Source: an uncultured Agathobacter sp. (lineage in GTDB: Bacteria; Bacillota; Clostridia; Lachnospirales; Lachnospiraceae). From it: a DNA stretch of 5,269 nucleotides. This document shows, piece after piece, positions 1 to 5,269 of the stretch (its first letter is position 1; each line of letters opens with the position of its first letter). Location: NCBI GenBank assembly GCA_934358675.1, contig CAKRKX010000133.1:1-5269 (forward strand). The letters are read 5' to 3'. Below the pieces are notes generated by a model, which saw only the letters and a list, made by a program, of their open reading frames with translations, did not search any database and was not told where the DNA came from. The translations under genes and the position numbers were made by a program.

Positions 1-209
1 ATTTCATAACCGCATATTTCCAATCTACAGACATCGGATCCATACTTAGTTTTTTAGGACAAATTTGCAACTGCTTCGGGGTTCCATTATTTCACGCCTG
101 AGGGCGATACATCAAAGATGTACCGCAAAAGTTAACTTGCAAATTTTCCTAAAAAAATCACTGTATGGTCCGATGTCGTAAGGATTGAAACTCAATCAGG
201 TTATGAAAT
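1..209. repeat. Long imperfect inverted repeat (foldback, MITE-like or structured RNA)
   Basis: Two arms of about 70 bp face each other across a 66-bp centre. The best matched part is 31-70 against the reverse complement of 137-176. Both begin ACATCGGA, continue through CCATAC, a T-run and TTTAGGA, and end AAATTTGCAA, with only a few small indels and mismatches. An outer match, ATTTCATAACC (1-11) with its inverse at 199-209, is separated by a looser segment (12-30 with 177-198). The centre holds two small hairpins, CGCC/GGCG (95-106) and TACATC/GATGTA (108-122). No open reading frame of useful length is present. The pattern fits a non-autonomous mobile element or its remnant, or a long hairpin RNA. 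Target-site duplications cannot be judged because the left end meets the window edge. Confidence 0.75.
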
Positions 210-236
210 TCATCTGATTCCGTCATACCATCTAAA

Positions 237-265
237 TTCACACTGCCAATTTTTACACCTATATT
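237..265 (+). promoter_or_regulatory. Weak candidate promoter directed into the hypA 3' end
   Basis: TTCACA (237-242) and TATATT (260-265) each match the sigma-A consensus at 5 of 6 positions, with an ideal 17-bp spacer. Transcription would start near 272 and run antisense to hypA. The region is AT-rich, so a chance match is quite possible. No downstream plus-strand gene is visible. The rest of 210-318 shows only short dyads, such as ACACC (255-259) with GGTGT (270-274) and CTTAG (282-286) with CTAAG (299-303). Confidence 0.25.
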
Positions 266-318
266 ATCCGGTGTCGTCCACCTTAGAATACGAAAAAACT
301 AAGTCGTCAAACCCGAAT

Positions 319-666
319 TTAGCAGCCCTCTATTTCCTTGATGTTAAATTCGTTTCCCCGCAACAGATACGTGTGCCCGCTTCCGCAGTGCGGGCACGTC
401 TTACCGTATTGCACGGTCCCGTAAGTCTGCCTGCAATCCTCACAGTAGGTAACGGCAGGGATTGTCTCCACGTAAAGCTTCGCGCCGTGCATGATCTCGG
501 ACTTTTTCTCCACCGACCACTTCCAGCAGTTCTGCAGATACGATTCAATGATTCCCGACACCTCACCGATCTCCAATGTCACTGAGGCGATCTCCGTGAG
601 GTCGTTCTCTTTGGCGACATCTTCCACCATGCGGATCACATGAAATACCACTCCTAATTCATGCAT
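319..666 (-). CDS. hypA: HypA, nickel metallochaperone
   Basis: Small cytoplasmic protein of 115 residues, the usual length for the family, that binds nickel and passes it on with HypB. The mature N-terminus MHEL gives the nickel ligands: the Met amino group, His2 and nearby backbone atoms. The structural zinc site is formed by two CxxC pairs, CEDC (75-78) and CPHC (91-94). LEIGEVSGI (31-39) is the typical beta-strand segment. The frame is open upstream to an ATG at 720, but those 18 residues overlap the oxidoreductase and would bury the essential His2, so 666 is chosen. The gene starts 4 bp after the oxidoreductase stop, which makes co-transcription nearly certain. It is the last visible gene of the unit, and no strong terminator follows. 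An AT-rich 8-bp inverted repeat (314-321 with 345-352) spans its stop codon, but the T-run follows it only after about 12 nt. Its client enzyme is not identifiable here. Confidence 0.96.
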   Translation of the reverse strand: MHELGVVFHVIRMVEDVAKENDLTEIASVTLEIGEVSGIIESYLQNCWKWSVEKKSEIMHGAKLYVETIPAVTYCEDCRQTYGTVQYGKTCPHCGSGHTYLLRGNEFNIKEIEGC

Positions 667-670
667 CGGC

Positions 671-3436
671 TCAATCCTTCTTCTTGCGTGAGAACTTGAT
701 CTTAATTGCCTGCTTTGCACCGTACGGAAGGATATACTTCAACTTGTCTTCACTCTTTCGCATGGTAGAACAGTCAGGATTTTCGCGATAGAGATGAATG
801 GCGTCGAATTCACACTTCGTGGTACATACACCACAACCAAGACACTGGTTCACATCCACAACGGATGCTCCGCATCCGAGGCATCGTGCCGTCTCTGCCT
901 TTACCTGCTCCTCCGTAAATACGAGGGTTGCATCACGGAAGGATTTCTTGTCAACGGTATTGTCATGTCCCGGGATCTGTCGGCTGCTGTTATCGTAATG
1001 TTCAACAGAAATATTCTCTTTATCAAGCTCGATAAAATCGTTACGGTTACGTCCGATCGTCAGGCTTGTGTGTGGCTGTACAAAGCGGTGGATACTGATT
1101 GCCGCCTCTTTTCCGGCTGCGATCGCATCGATGGCGAACTTCGGTCCGGTATAGACATCTCCGCCCACGAAGATATCCGGCTCCGACGTCTGGTAGGTAA
1201 GCGGATCCGCAACGGCTCCGTTGCCGCGTCCGAGTTCGACCTTCTGACCGTCTAACAGGTCGCCCCATACGATGCTCTGTCCAACGGATAGGAATACATG
1301 CCTGCAGGCAACTGTAACCGTCTCATTCTCATCGTAAGTCGGGTTAAATCTTCCCTCGGCATCCTTGACGGAAACGCATTTTTTCAGGACGATTCCCGTC
1401 ACCTTGCCATCCTCGGTCAGGATCTCCTTCGGGCCCCAGCCGCAGTTGATACTGATGCCTTCGCTCTCTGCCTCTTCAATCTCCTCAACGGAAGCAGGCA
1501 TCATCTCTCGCGACTCCAGACAGTACATGGATACGTTTGCGTCGCCGCAGCGCTTGCTGTCTCTTGCCACATCAATCGCAACATTACCGCCACCGATGAC
1601 AACGACATCTCCCTCGATCGGGAAGCTTTCCTTCGCATTGACTTCGCGCAGGAAATCAACGGCGGTCATAACATTTGCAGCGTCCTCTCCCGGGATTTGC
1701 GCCTTGCGGCCGCCCTGACATCCGATTGCCACGTAAAATGCCTTATAGCCCTGCTTGCGCAACTCCTCGATCGTAATATCCTTGCCGACTTCCACGCCGG
1801 TTTTGATCTCGACGCCCATCTCTTTGATGATGTCGATTTCTGCCTGCACGACAGATTTCTCCAGCTTGAACGATGGAATGCCGTATACGAGCATTCCGCC
1901 TGCGCGCTCGTTCTTCTCGAAGATTGTCGGATGATATCCGCGCTCCGCAAGATAGAATGCGCAGGAAAGTCCTGCCGGGCCGCCACCGATGATGGCGATC
2001 TTTTCATCGAAGAAATTCTCATCCAGCGAAGGGATGACTTTCTTCGGAATATATCTTGTCTCTTTATTCAGATCCTGCATCGCGATAAATTTCTTGACTT
2101 CATCGATCGCGATCGCCTGATCGATCGTACCTCTCGTACATGCGTCCTCACAGCGGCGGTTACAGATATGTCCGCACACTGCCGGAAGCGGATTGTTCTT
2201 CTTAATTAAAGCAAGTGCGTCCTGATAGCGTCCCTGTGCCGCCATCTTGAGGTATCCCTGTACAGCGATATGTGCCGGACATGCTGTCTTACAAGGCGCT
2301 GTACCTGTATCGTAACAGTTGATGCGGTTCTTGTCGCGGTAATCCTCGGTCCACATATGCGGTCCCCACTTCACTTCCGACGGAAGCGGCATCTTCGGAT
2401 AAGATACAGCGGAACCATCCTTCCTGCAAAGCTTCTGACCAAGCTTGACCGCACCTGCCGGACAATATTCCACGCATCGTCCGCACGCCACGCAGTTCTC
2501 GGTCGTCACACGTGCGACATATGCGGATCTTGACATATTCGGTGTGTTGAAAAGCTGCGAGGTACGAAGTGCATAACATACATTCACATTACAGTTACAG
2601 ATGGCAAAGATCTTGTCCTCGCCGTCAATGTTCGTAATCTGGTGAACGAAACCGTTCTCCTCCGCCTTCTTTAAGATTTCGAGCGCTTCTTCCTTTGTGA
2701 TGTAGCGTCCGCCCTTGTTGGTCTCAACAACGTAATCCGCCATGTCACCGACAGCGATACACCAGCCTTCCGGATCATCTCCGCATCCCTCTTCGTAAGT
2801 TTTGCGAGATTGCCTGCACGAACATGGGCTTGCTGCATATTTTCCTTCATACTTGTCAAGCCAGTGTGAAATATGTTCCACGGAAACCGACTTGTTCTCC
2901 ATCTCGATCGCTTTCTCGACCGGGATGACATGCATTCCGATTCCGGCTCCTCCCGGTGGCACCATCGGTGTCACTTTCTCAAGCGGAATACGGCTCATGC
3001 GCTCAAAAAAGCGTCCCATCTCCGGATGCTCCTCGAGCACCTGCTTATTCATGTTCGTAAATTCGGCACTACCCGGAACGAACATCGGAAGCACCCACTG
3101 CTTCTCATGCTGCGGATTCTCCCAGTTGTACTCGATCAGACCGTTGTTGGACATCTCGGCAAGCTGCTTCTCCAGGTAATCGCGGTCCTTGCCGGTCAGT
3201 TTCACCATGTCGTCCATGGTGCGCGGCACACGCTTTTTCATTTTGATGGCAATCTCTGCCTGCTCATCGGTACAGATCGGTGCAAGACCGATATACTCCG
3301 GCGACTCTTTTGTAATCTTCTCCTTGCCGAGCACGACCGGAATACGGTCCGTGATCACTTTGGCAAGACGCGCAACCGGCTCCCTGAACGGTGCGTCCGG
3401 GTTCGGGTTGGTAAACTTTGGTAATGGATCACTCAT
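671..3436 (-). CDS. Multi-cluster Fe-S FAD/NAD(P) oxidoreductase (NfnB/GltD-like)
   Basis: A 921-residue flavoprotein probably transferring electrons between a nicotinamide and ferredoxin-like partners in the cytoplasm. Residues 55-105 look like a helix-turn-helix. Residues 200-290 carry Cys-rich motifs PCSCRQS (C205, C207), C218, C226 and ICNCNVNVC (C280, C282, C287). CVACGRCVEYCP (315-326) is a 4Fe-4S ferredoxin motif. Residues 374-433 hold the GltD/NfnB N-terminal cluster cysteines (C374, C382, C386, C421, C425, C429, C433). FAD binding follows: IIGGGPAGLS (482-491), then FEKN (506-509), with the closing FVGGD at 756-760. The nicotinamide site is VVIGGGNVAID (612-622). CLGCGVCTTKC (865-875), preceded by C852/C855, is a C-terminal ferredoxin motif. 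ATG start: AAGGGGG (3444-3450) lies 7 nt upstream. Domain identity is firm. The reaction and partner are inferred: hydrogenase-linked or Nfn-like bifurcation is plausible, but no NfnA-like subunit is seen. Confidence 0.9.
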   Translation of the reverse strand: MSDPLPKFTNPNPDAPFREPVARLAKVITDRIPVVLGKEKITKESPEYIGLAPICTDEQAEIAIKMKKRVPRTMDDMVKLTGKDRDYLEKQLAEMSNNGLIEYNWENPQHEKQWVLPMFVPGSAEFTNMNKQVLEEHPEMGRFFERMSRIPLEKVTPMVPPGGAGIGMHVIPVEKAIEMENKSVSVEHISHWLDKYEGKYAASPCSCRQSRKTYEEGCGDDPEGWCIAVGDMADYVVETNKGGRYITKEEALEILKKAEENGFVHQITNIDGEDKIFAICNCNVNVCYALRTSQLFNTPNMSRSAYVARVTTENCVACGRCVEYCPAGAVKLGQKLCRKDGSAVSYPKMPLPSEVKWGPHMWTEDYRDKNRINCYDTGTAPCKTACPAHIAVQGYLKMAAQGRYQDALALIKKNNPLPAVCGHICNRRCEDACTRGTIDQAIAIDEVKKFIAMQDLNKETRYIPKKVIPSLDENFFDEKIAIIGGGPAGLSCAFYLAERGYHPTIFEKNERAGGMLVYGIPSFKLEKSVVQAEIDIIKEMGVEIKTGVEVGKDITIEELRKQGYKAFYVAIGCQGGRKAQIPGEDAANVMTAVDFLREVNAKESFPIEGDVVVIGGGNVAIDVARDSKRCGDANVSMYCLESREMMPASVEEIEEAESEGISINCGWGPKEILTEDGKVTGIVLKKCVSVKDAEGRFNPTYDENETVTVACRHVFLSVGQSIVWGDLLDGQKVELGRGNGAVADPLTYQTSEPDIFVGGDVYTGPKFAIDAIAAGKEAAISIHRFVQPHTSLTIGRNRNDFIELDKENISVEHYDNSSRQIPGHDNTVDKKSFRDATLVFTEEQVKAETARCLGCGASVVDVNQCLGCGVCTTKCEFDAIHLYRENPDCSTMRKSEDKLKYILPYGAKQAIKIKFSRKKKD
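675..680 (-). promoter_or_regulatory. Ribosome binding site that fixes the hypA start
   Basis: Minus-strand GAAGGA lies within the last codons of the oxidoreductase gene, 8 nt before the ATG at 664-666. This spacing supports the MHEL start of HypA rather than an upstream in-frame ATG at 720, and suggests translational coupling of the two genes, whose stop and start are 4 bp apart. Confidence 0.7.
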
Positions 3437-3463
3437 AAAAATTCCCCCTTTTCTTTTGGAACA

Positions 3464-3499
3464 TCAGCCCATGCGAATTCGCCTTTTGCGAAGGGCTGA
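3464..3499 (-). other. Intercistronic hairpin between hypB and the oxidoreductase gene
   Basis: The 72-bp gap contains a perfect 7-bp inverted repeat, TCAGCCC (3464-3470) and GGGCTGA (3493-3499). A second stem is nested inside it: TTCGC (3478-3482) and GCGAA (3488-3492) around a 5-nt loop. The alternative palindrome GCGAATTCGC (3473-3482) shares bases with that inner stem, so two folds compete. No T-run follows on the minus strand, so it is not a standard terminator. A role in mRNA processing, stability or partial attenuation is possible. It ends 14 bp before the ribosome binding site of the next gene. Confidence 0.45.
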
Positions 3500-3508
3500 C
3501 GCTGCATA

Positions 3509-4183
3509 TCAACTTTTCTTATATTCCCGAACTTCCTGACGAATCCAGTCCGCCCACTCATCAAATCCATCTCCTGTCTTTGCGGAAACAAAGATGACTT
3601 TCGCATTCGGATTCAGCTTCAAAATGCGTTCCTTTACGGCATCCGTATCAAAATCGTCAAACACGGATAACGTATCGCATTTGTTGATCAGCACCACATC
3701 GCTGATCGTAAACATCAACGGGTACTTTAGCGGCTTATCGTCTCCCTCCGGAACCGAAAGTATCATCGCATTCTTCGTGCTTCCCGTGTCAAACTCTGCC
3801 GGGCACACAAGGTTTCCGACATTCTCCAACACAACGAAATCCAGATCCTTTGTTCCAAATTCATGGATTCCCTGGCGCGTCATATCCGCATCCAGATGAC
3901 ACATACCGCCGGTATGGATCTGGATCGCGCGCACACCGGTCTCGGTGATTGCCTGTGCATCCACCTCAGAATCGATATCCGCCTCCATGACTCCGATCTT
4001 CATCTCGTCCTTGAGCATCGCGATTGTTCTCTTCAGCGTTGTTGTCTTACCGGCTCCCGGCGAAGACATCAGGTTTAAAAGAAAGGTTCCCTCTGCCTTT
4101 AACTCTTCGCGAAGCCTGCCTGCATCCGCATCGTTGTCCTCAAAGATGCTGCGTTTTACCTCAATTACTTTGTAATCTTTCAT
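3509..4183 (-). CDS. hypB: HypB, nickel-insertion GTPase (hydrogenase/urease-type maturation)
   Basis: Cytoplasmic SIMIBI-class GTPase that delivers nickel to metalloenzymes together with HypA. It has 224 residues. The P-loop is SSPGAGKTT (40-48). The Mg/switch region follows around EADIDSE (67-73). CHLDAD (95-100) supplies the Cys-His of the G-domain metal site. ENVGNLVCPAEFD (120-132) supplies its second Cys (126). NKCD (167-170) is the guanine-specificity motif, and SAKTGDGFDEW (200-210) is the G5 loop. The N-terminus is short and lacks both the CxxCGC high-affinity nickel site of E. coli HypB and the His-rich stretch of nickel-storing versions, so nickel should arrive through HypA. The ATG start has AAGGGG (4191-4196) 7 nt upstream. 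It is the first gene of the unit with the oxidoreductase and hypA. Function of the family is well established. The client enzyme here is unknown, because no [NiFe]-hydrogenase or urease gene is in view. Confidence 0.95.
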   Translation of the reverse strand: MKDYKVIEVKRSIFEDNDADAGRLREELKAEGTFLLNLMSSPGAGKTTTLKRTIAMLKDEMKIGVMEADIDSEVDAQAITETGVRAIQIHTGGMCHLDADMTRQGIHEFGTKDLDFVVLENVGNLVCPAEFDTGSTKNAMILSVPEGDDKPLKYPLMFTISDVVLINKCDTLSVFDDFDTDAVKERILKLNPNAKVIFVSAKTGDGFDEWADWIRQEVREYKKS

Positions 4184-4215
4184 TTAAAATCCCCTTGCAT
4201 TTTTCTAAAAATCAA

Positions 4216-4238
4216 GTGATGGTTTGCAAAATCATCAC
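4216..4238 (-). promoter_or_regulatory. 23-bp near-palindrome in the hypB leader
   Basis: GTGATG (4216-4221) and CATCAC (4233-4238) are exact inverted copies 11 bp apart, and the spacer contains the palindrome TTTGCAAA (4222-4229 or shifted by one). It lies 32 bp before the hypB start codon, just upstream of the ribosome binding site. The symmetry and position suit a dimeric repressor or a small leader hairpin. The binding protein is not identifiable from sequence. It could be chance in an AT-rich spacer. Confidence 0.3.
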
Positions 4239-4253
4239 GGCATCAGCATAGCT

Positions 4254-4277
4254 CGTTACCGCAGTAACGTGTAACAC
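4254..4277 (-). promoter_or_regulatory. Possible operator: clustered GTTAC/GTAAC half-sites upstream of hypB
   Basis: On the plus strand CGTTAC (4254-4259) and GTAACG (4264-4269) form a perfect 6-bp dyad with a 4-bp spacer. A further GTAACAC follows at 4271-4277. The GTTA-N6-TAAC core has the same geometry as clostridial Rex sites (TTGTTAA-N4-TTAACAA) but the outer bases match poorly. On the minus strand GTGTTAC equals a half-site I recall for Geobacter NikR, although the second half-site here is imperfect and the spacing is 11 rather than 13-14. Either assignment is speculative. The dyad lies 71 bp or more upstream of the hypB start, directly after the hydrogenase terminator. No convincing -10/-35 pair was found beside it. 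Confidence 0.3.
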
Positions 4278-4308
4278 AAAACCGCTCAGCAGAAAAAACT
4301 GAGCGGTT
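4270..4308 (-). terminator. Rho-independent terminator of the hydrogenase gene
   Basis: A perfect 10-bp inverted repeat, AACCGCTCAG at 4280-4289 and CTGAGCGGTT at 4299-4308, encloses a 9-nt loop. On the minus strand the stem is followed by TTGTGTT, which with the stem's own last two T's gives a T-rich tail. The plus-strand side has no T-run after the stem, so the orientation fits the hydrogenase, whose stop codon is 59 bp upstream of the stem. It separates the hydrogenase from hypB, so hypB probably has its own promoter or depends on partial read-through. Confidence 0.8.
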
Positions 4309-4366
4309 CCATTGTCAATGTACTATATACAAACCTTTCATTCTCTCTGTTGCATTACAGATACGA

Positions 4367-5269
4367 TTAGTCTCTGTGCATAGAGAATGTTTCCATATGA
4401 TAATTCTTGAGATTGTCTAAAATCTTTCTGTCATCTGCCTTGTCAAGAAGTTCATCACGGAATTTCTTGGTTGTGAGCATATCGTTGAATGAGCTTGGTC
4501 CGCCTACGCAGCCGCCTTCACAAGCCATACCTTCGATAAAGTCATCCGGAAGCTTTCCTGCCTTCATCAGCATTAAGAACTTGCGGCACTCTGCTGCACC
4601 GTTTGCCTTACATACCTTAGGTTCAATGCCTGCTTCCATCTCTTTCATACTCTCAACAACGGCTGCTGTAACTCCGCCGGAGTTACCGAAACGCTTACCG
4701 TATACAGATGACTCCTGATAAGAAGTATCATCCGGCTGAAGCTCGATATCCTTTGCGCTCATGATTGCACGGATCTCACTGTATGTTAATACGTAATCTG
4801 CATTGCCCTCGATCTTCTGGTCAACAACCTCAGACTTCTTAGCCACACATGGTCCAACGAATACGGTGATTGCATCCGGATCCTTTGCCTTGATCATACG
4901 GGATACCGCACACATTGGAGATACGGTTGTAGAAATCTTATCTGCCATATCCGGGAAGTGGCGACGTACCATGTTGACAAATCCAGGACAGCATGAAGTT
5001 ACTTTCTTCTCTCCTGCCTTGTAAGCCTCAACCCACTCTTCTGCCTCGGAAGCAGCAGTCATGTCTCCGCCGAGACCAACCTCGATAAATCCGTTGAATC
5101 CGAGCTCCTGCATTGCTTTCTTCCAACTGTTCATTGTGATGTTCGGTCCGAACTGTCCCTCGGTTGCAGGTGCAGCCATAATGTAGACCTTCTTGTCAGA
5201 CTTTAATGCGTTGATAACGTCAACGATGTATGTCTTAGAACCGATTGCTCCGAATGGGCAGCTGTGGAT
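4367..5269 (-). CDS. [FeFe]-hydrogenase, C-terminal catalytic part (5' end outside window)
   Basis: Iron-only hydrogenase catalytic domain, which reversibly reduces protons to H2 using ferredoxin-type electrons in the cytoplasm. The frame is open to the window edge, giving 300 residues plus TAA. It begins with HSCPFGAI, the end of a 4Fe-4S ferredoxin motif, so the Met encoded at 5179 is internal. The three H-cluster loops are visible: TSCCPGFV (fragment residues 91-98), VGPCVAKKSE (138-147) and EGMACEGGCVGG (246-257). Cys94, Cys141, Cys250 and Cys254 are the expected H-cluster ligands and Cys93 the expected proton-relay cysteine. The loops differ from the CpI type: Gly replaces Met before loop-2 PC, and loop 3 lacks GGGQP. 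This resembles the group B (CpII-like) monomeric enzymes, a subgroup call made from memory of the motifs. Probably 150-200 N-terminal residues with ferredoxin clusters are missing. No HydE, HydF or HydG maturase is in view. A terminator lies about 60 bp after the stop. Confidence 0.95.
   Translation of the reverse strand: MHSCPFGAIGSKTYIVDVINALKSDKKVYIMAAPATEGQFGPNITMNSWKKAMQELGFNGFIEVGLGGDMTAASEAEEWVEAYKAGEKKVTSCCPGFVNMVRRHFPDMADKISTTVSPMCAVSRMIKAKDPDAITVFVGPCVAKKSEVVDQKIEGNADYVLTYSEIRAIMSAKDIELQPDDTSYQESSVYGKRFGNSGGVTAAVVESMKEMEAGIEPKVCKANGAAECRKFLMLMKAGKLPDDFIEGMACEGGCVGGPSSFNDMLTTKKFRDELLDKADDRKILDNLKNYHMETFSMHRD

Noticed and set aside
71..136. tRNA-like GGGGTTCC motif in the foldback centre
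   Set aside because: No acceptor or anticodon stem can be drawn around it, and the surrounding bases form other small hairpins.
31..176. Phase-variable invertible promoter (inverton)
   Set aside because: The arms are long but imperfect, the segment between them has no clear promoter, and no recombinase gene is nearby.
177..190. CRISPR-like repeat end (AGGATTGAAAC)
   Set aside because: Only one copy occurs, with no second repeat at a spacer distance and no cas gene. It lies within the right arm of the foldback.
667..720. Upstream ATG for HypA at 720
   Set aside because: It would add 18 Arg/Ser-rich residues, overlap the oxidoreductase and mask the MHE nickel site. The ribosome binding site fits the start at 666.
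2105..2126. Cluster of four GATC sites including GCGATCGC
   Set aside because: It encodes a normal segment of the oxidoreductase (TIDQAIAIDE). Repeated Ile-Asp and Ala-Ile codons explain it, and nothing suggests an origin or SeqA-like site.
1298..2209. 303-codon plus-strand open frame opposite the oxidoreductase
   Set aside because: It is antisense to a gene with clear FAD and nicotinamide motifs. Its own translation shows no recognisable domain, and GC-rich codons on the other strand explain its openness.
5177..5179. Met at 5179 as the hydrogenase start
   Set aside because: The frame continues upstream to the window edge and encodes the ferredoxin motif end CPFGAI, so the gene is cut by the window, not started here.

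Overview
The window looks like chromosome from an anaerobic, fermentative Firmicute of class Clostridia, most likely a Lachnospiraceae-type gut bacterium. The reasons are the gene content ([FeFe]-hydrogenase, HypA, HypB and a very Fe-S-rich flavoprotein), strong purine-rich Shine-Dalgarno sites (AAGGGG, AAGGGGG), moderate GC in genes and AT-rich spacers. The taxonomic call is inference. No marker gene is present.

All four protein genes are on the minus strand, so transcription runs from high to low coordinates. First comes the C-terminal 300 codons of an [FeFe]-hydrogenase (4367-5269), whose 5' end lies beyond the window. Its H-cluster loops are recognisable but differ from the classical CpI type. 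A hairpin terminator follows at 4270-4308. The spacer 4184-4366 also holds two dyad symmetries that could be operators for the next unit. That unit is hypB (3509-4183, nickel-inserting GTPase), a 72-bp gap with a hairpin, a 921-residue Fe-S/FAD/NAD(P) oxidoreductase (671-3436), and hypA (319-666, nickel metallochaperone), which begins 4 bp after the oxidoreductase stop codon.

The oxidoreductase has three parts. The N-terminal half is a cysteine-rich Fe-S module with a helix-turn-helix-like start and a 4Fe-4S ferredoxin motif. The middle is a GltD/NfnB-like flavoprotein reductase. The end is another ferredoxin motif. It could move electrons between a nicotinamide and ferredoxin-like carriers, possibly for the neighbouring hydrogenase, but the sequence does not prove this partnership. 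HypA and HypB normally serve [NiFe]-hydrogenase, yet the only hydrogenase seen is the nickel-free [FeFe] type, and no hypCDEF or [NiFe] subunit is in view. The pair may supply nickel to another enzyme or have a job linked to the oxidoreductase.

The left 318 bp has no credible gene. Positions 1-209 form a long imperfect foldback (arms roughly 1-70 and 137-209), resembling a MITE-like element or a highly structured RNA. It is the least explained part of the window. The outer end may continue beyond base 1.
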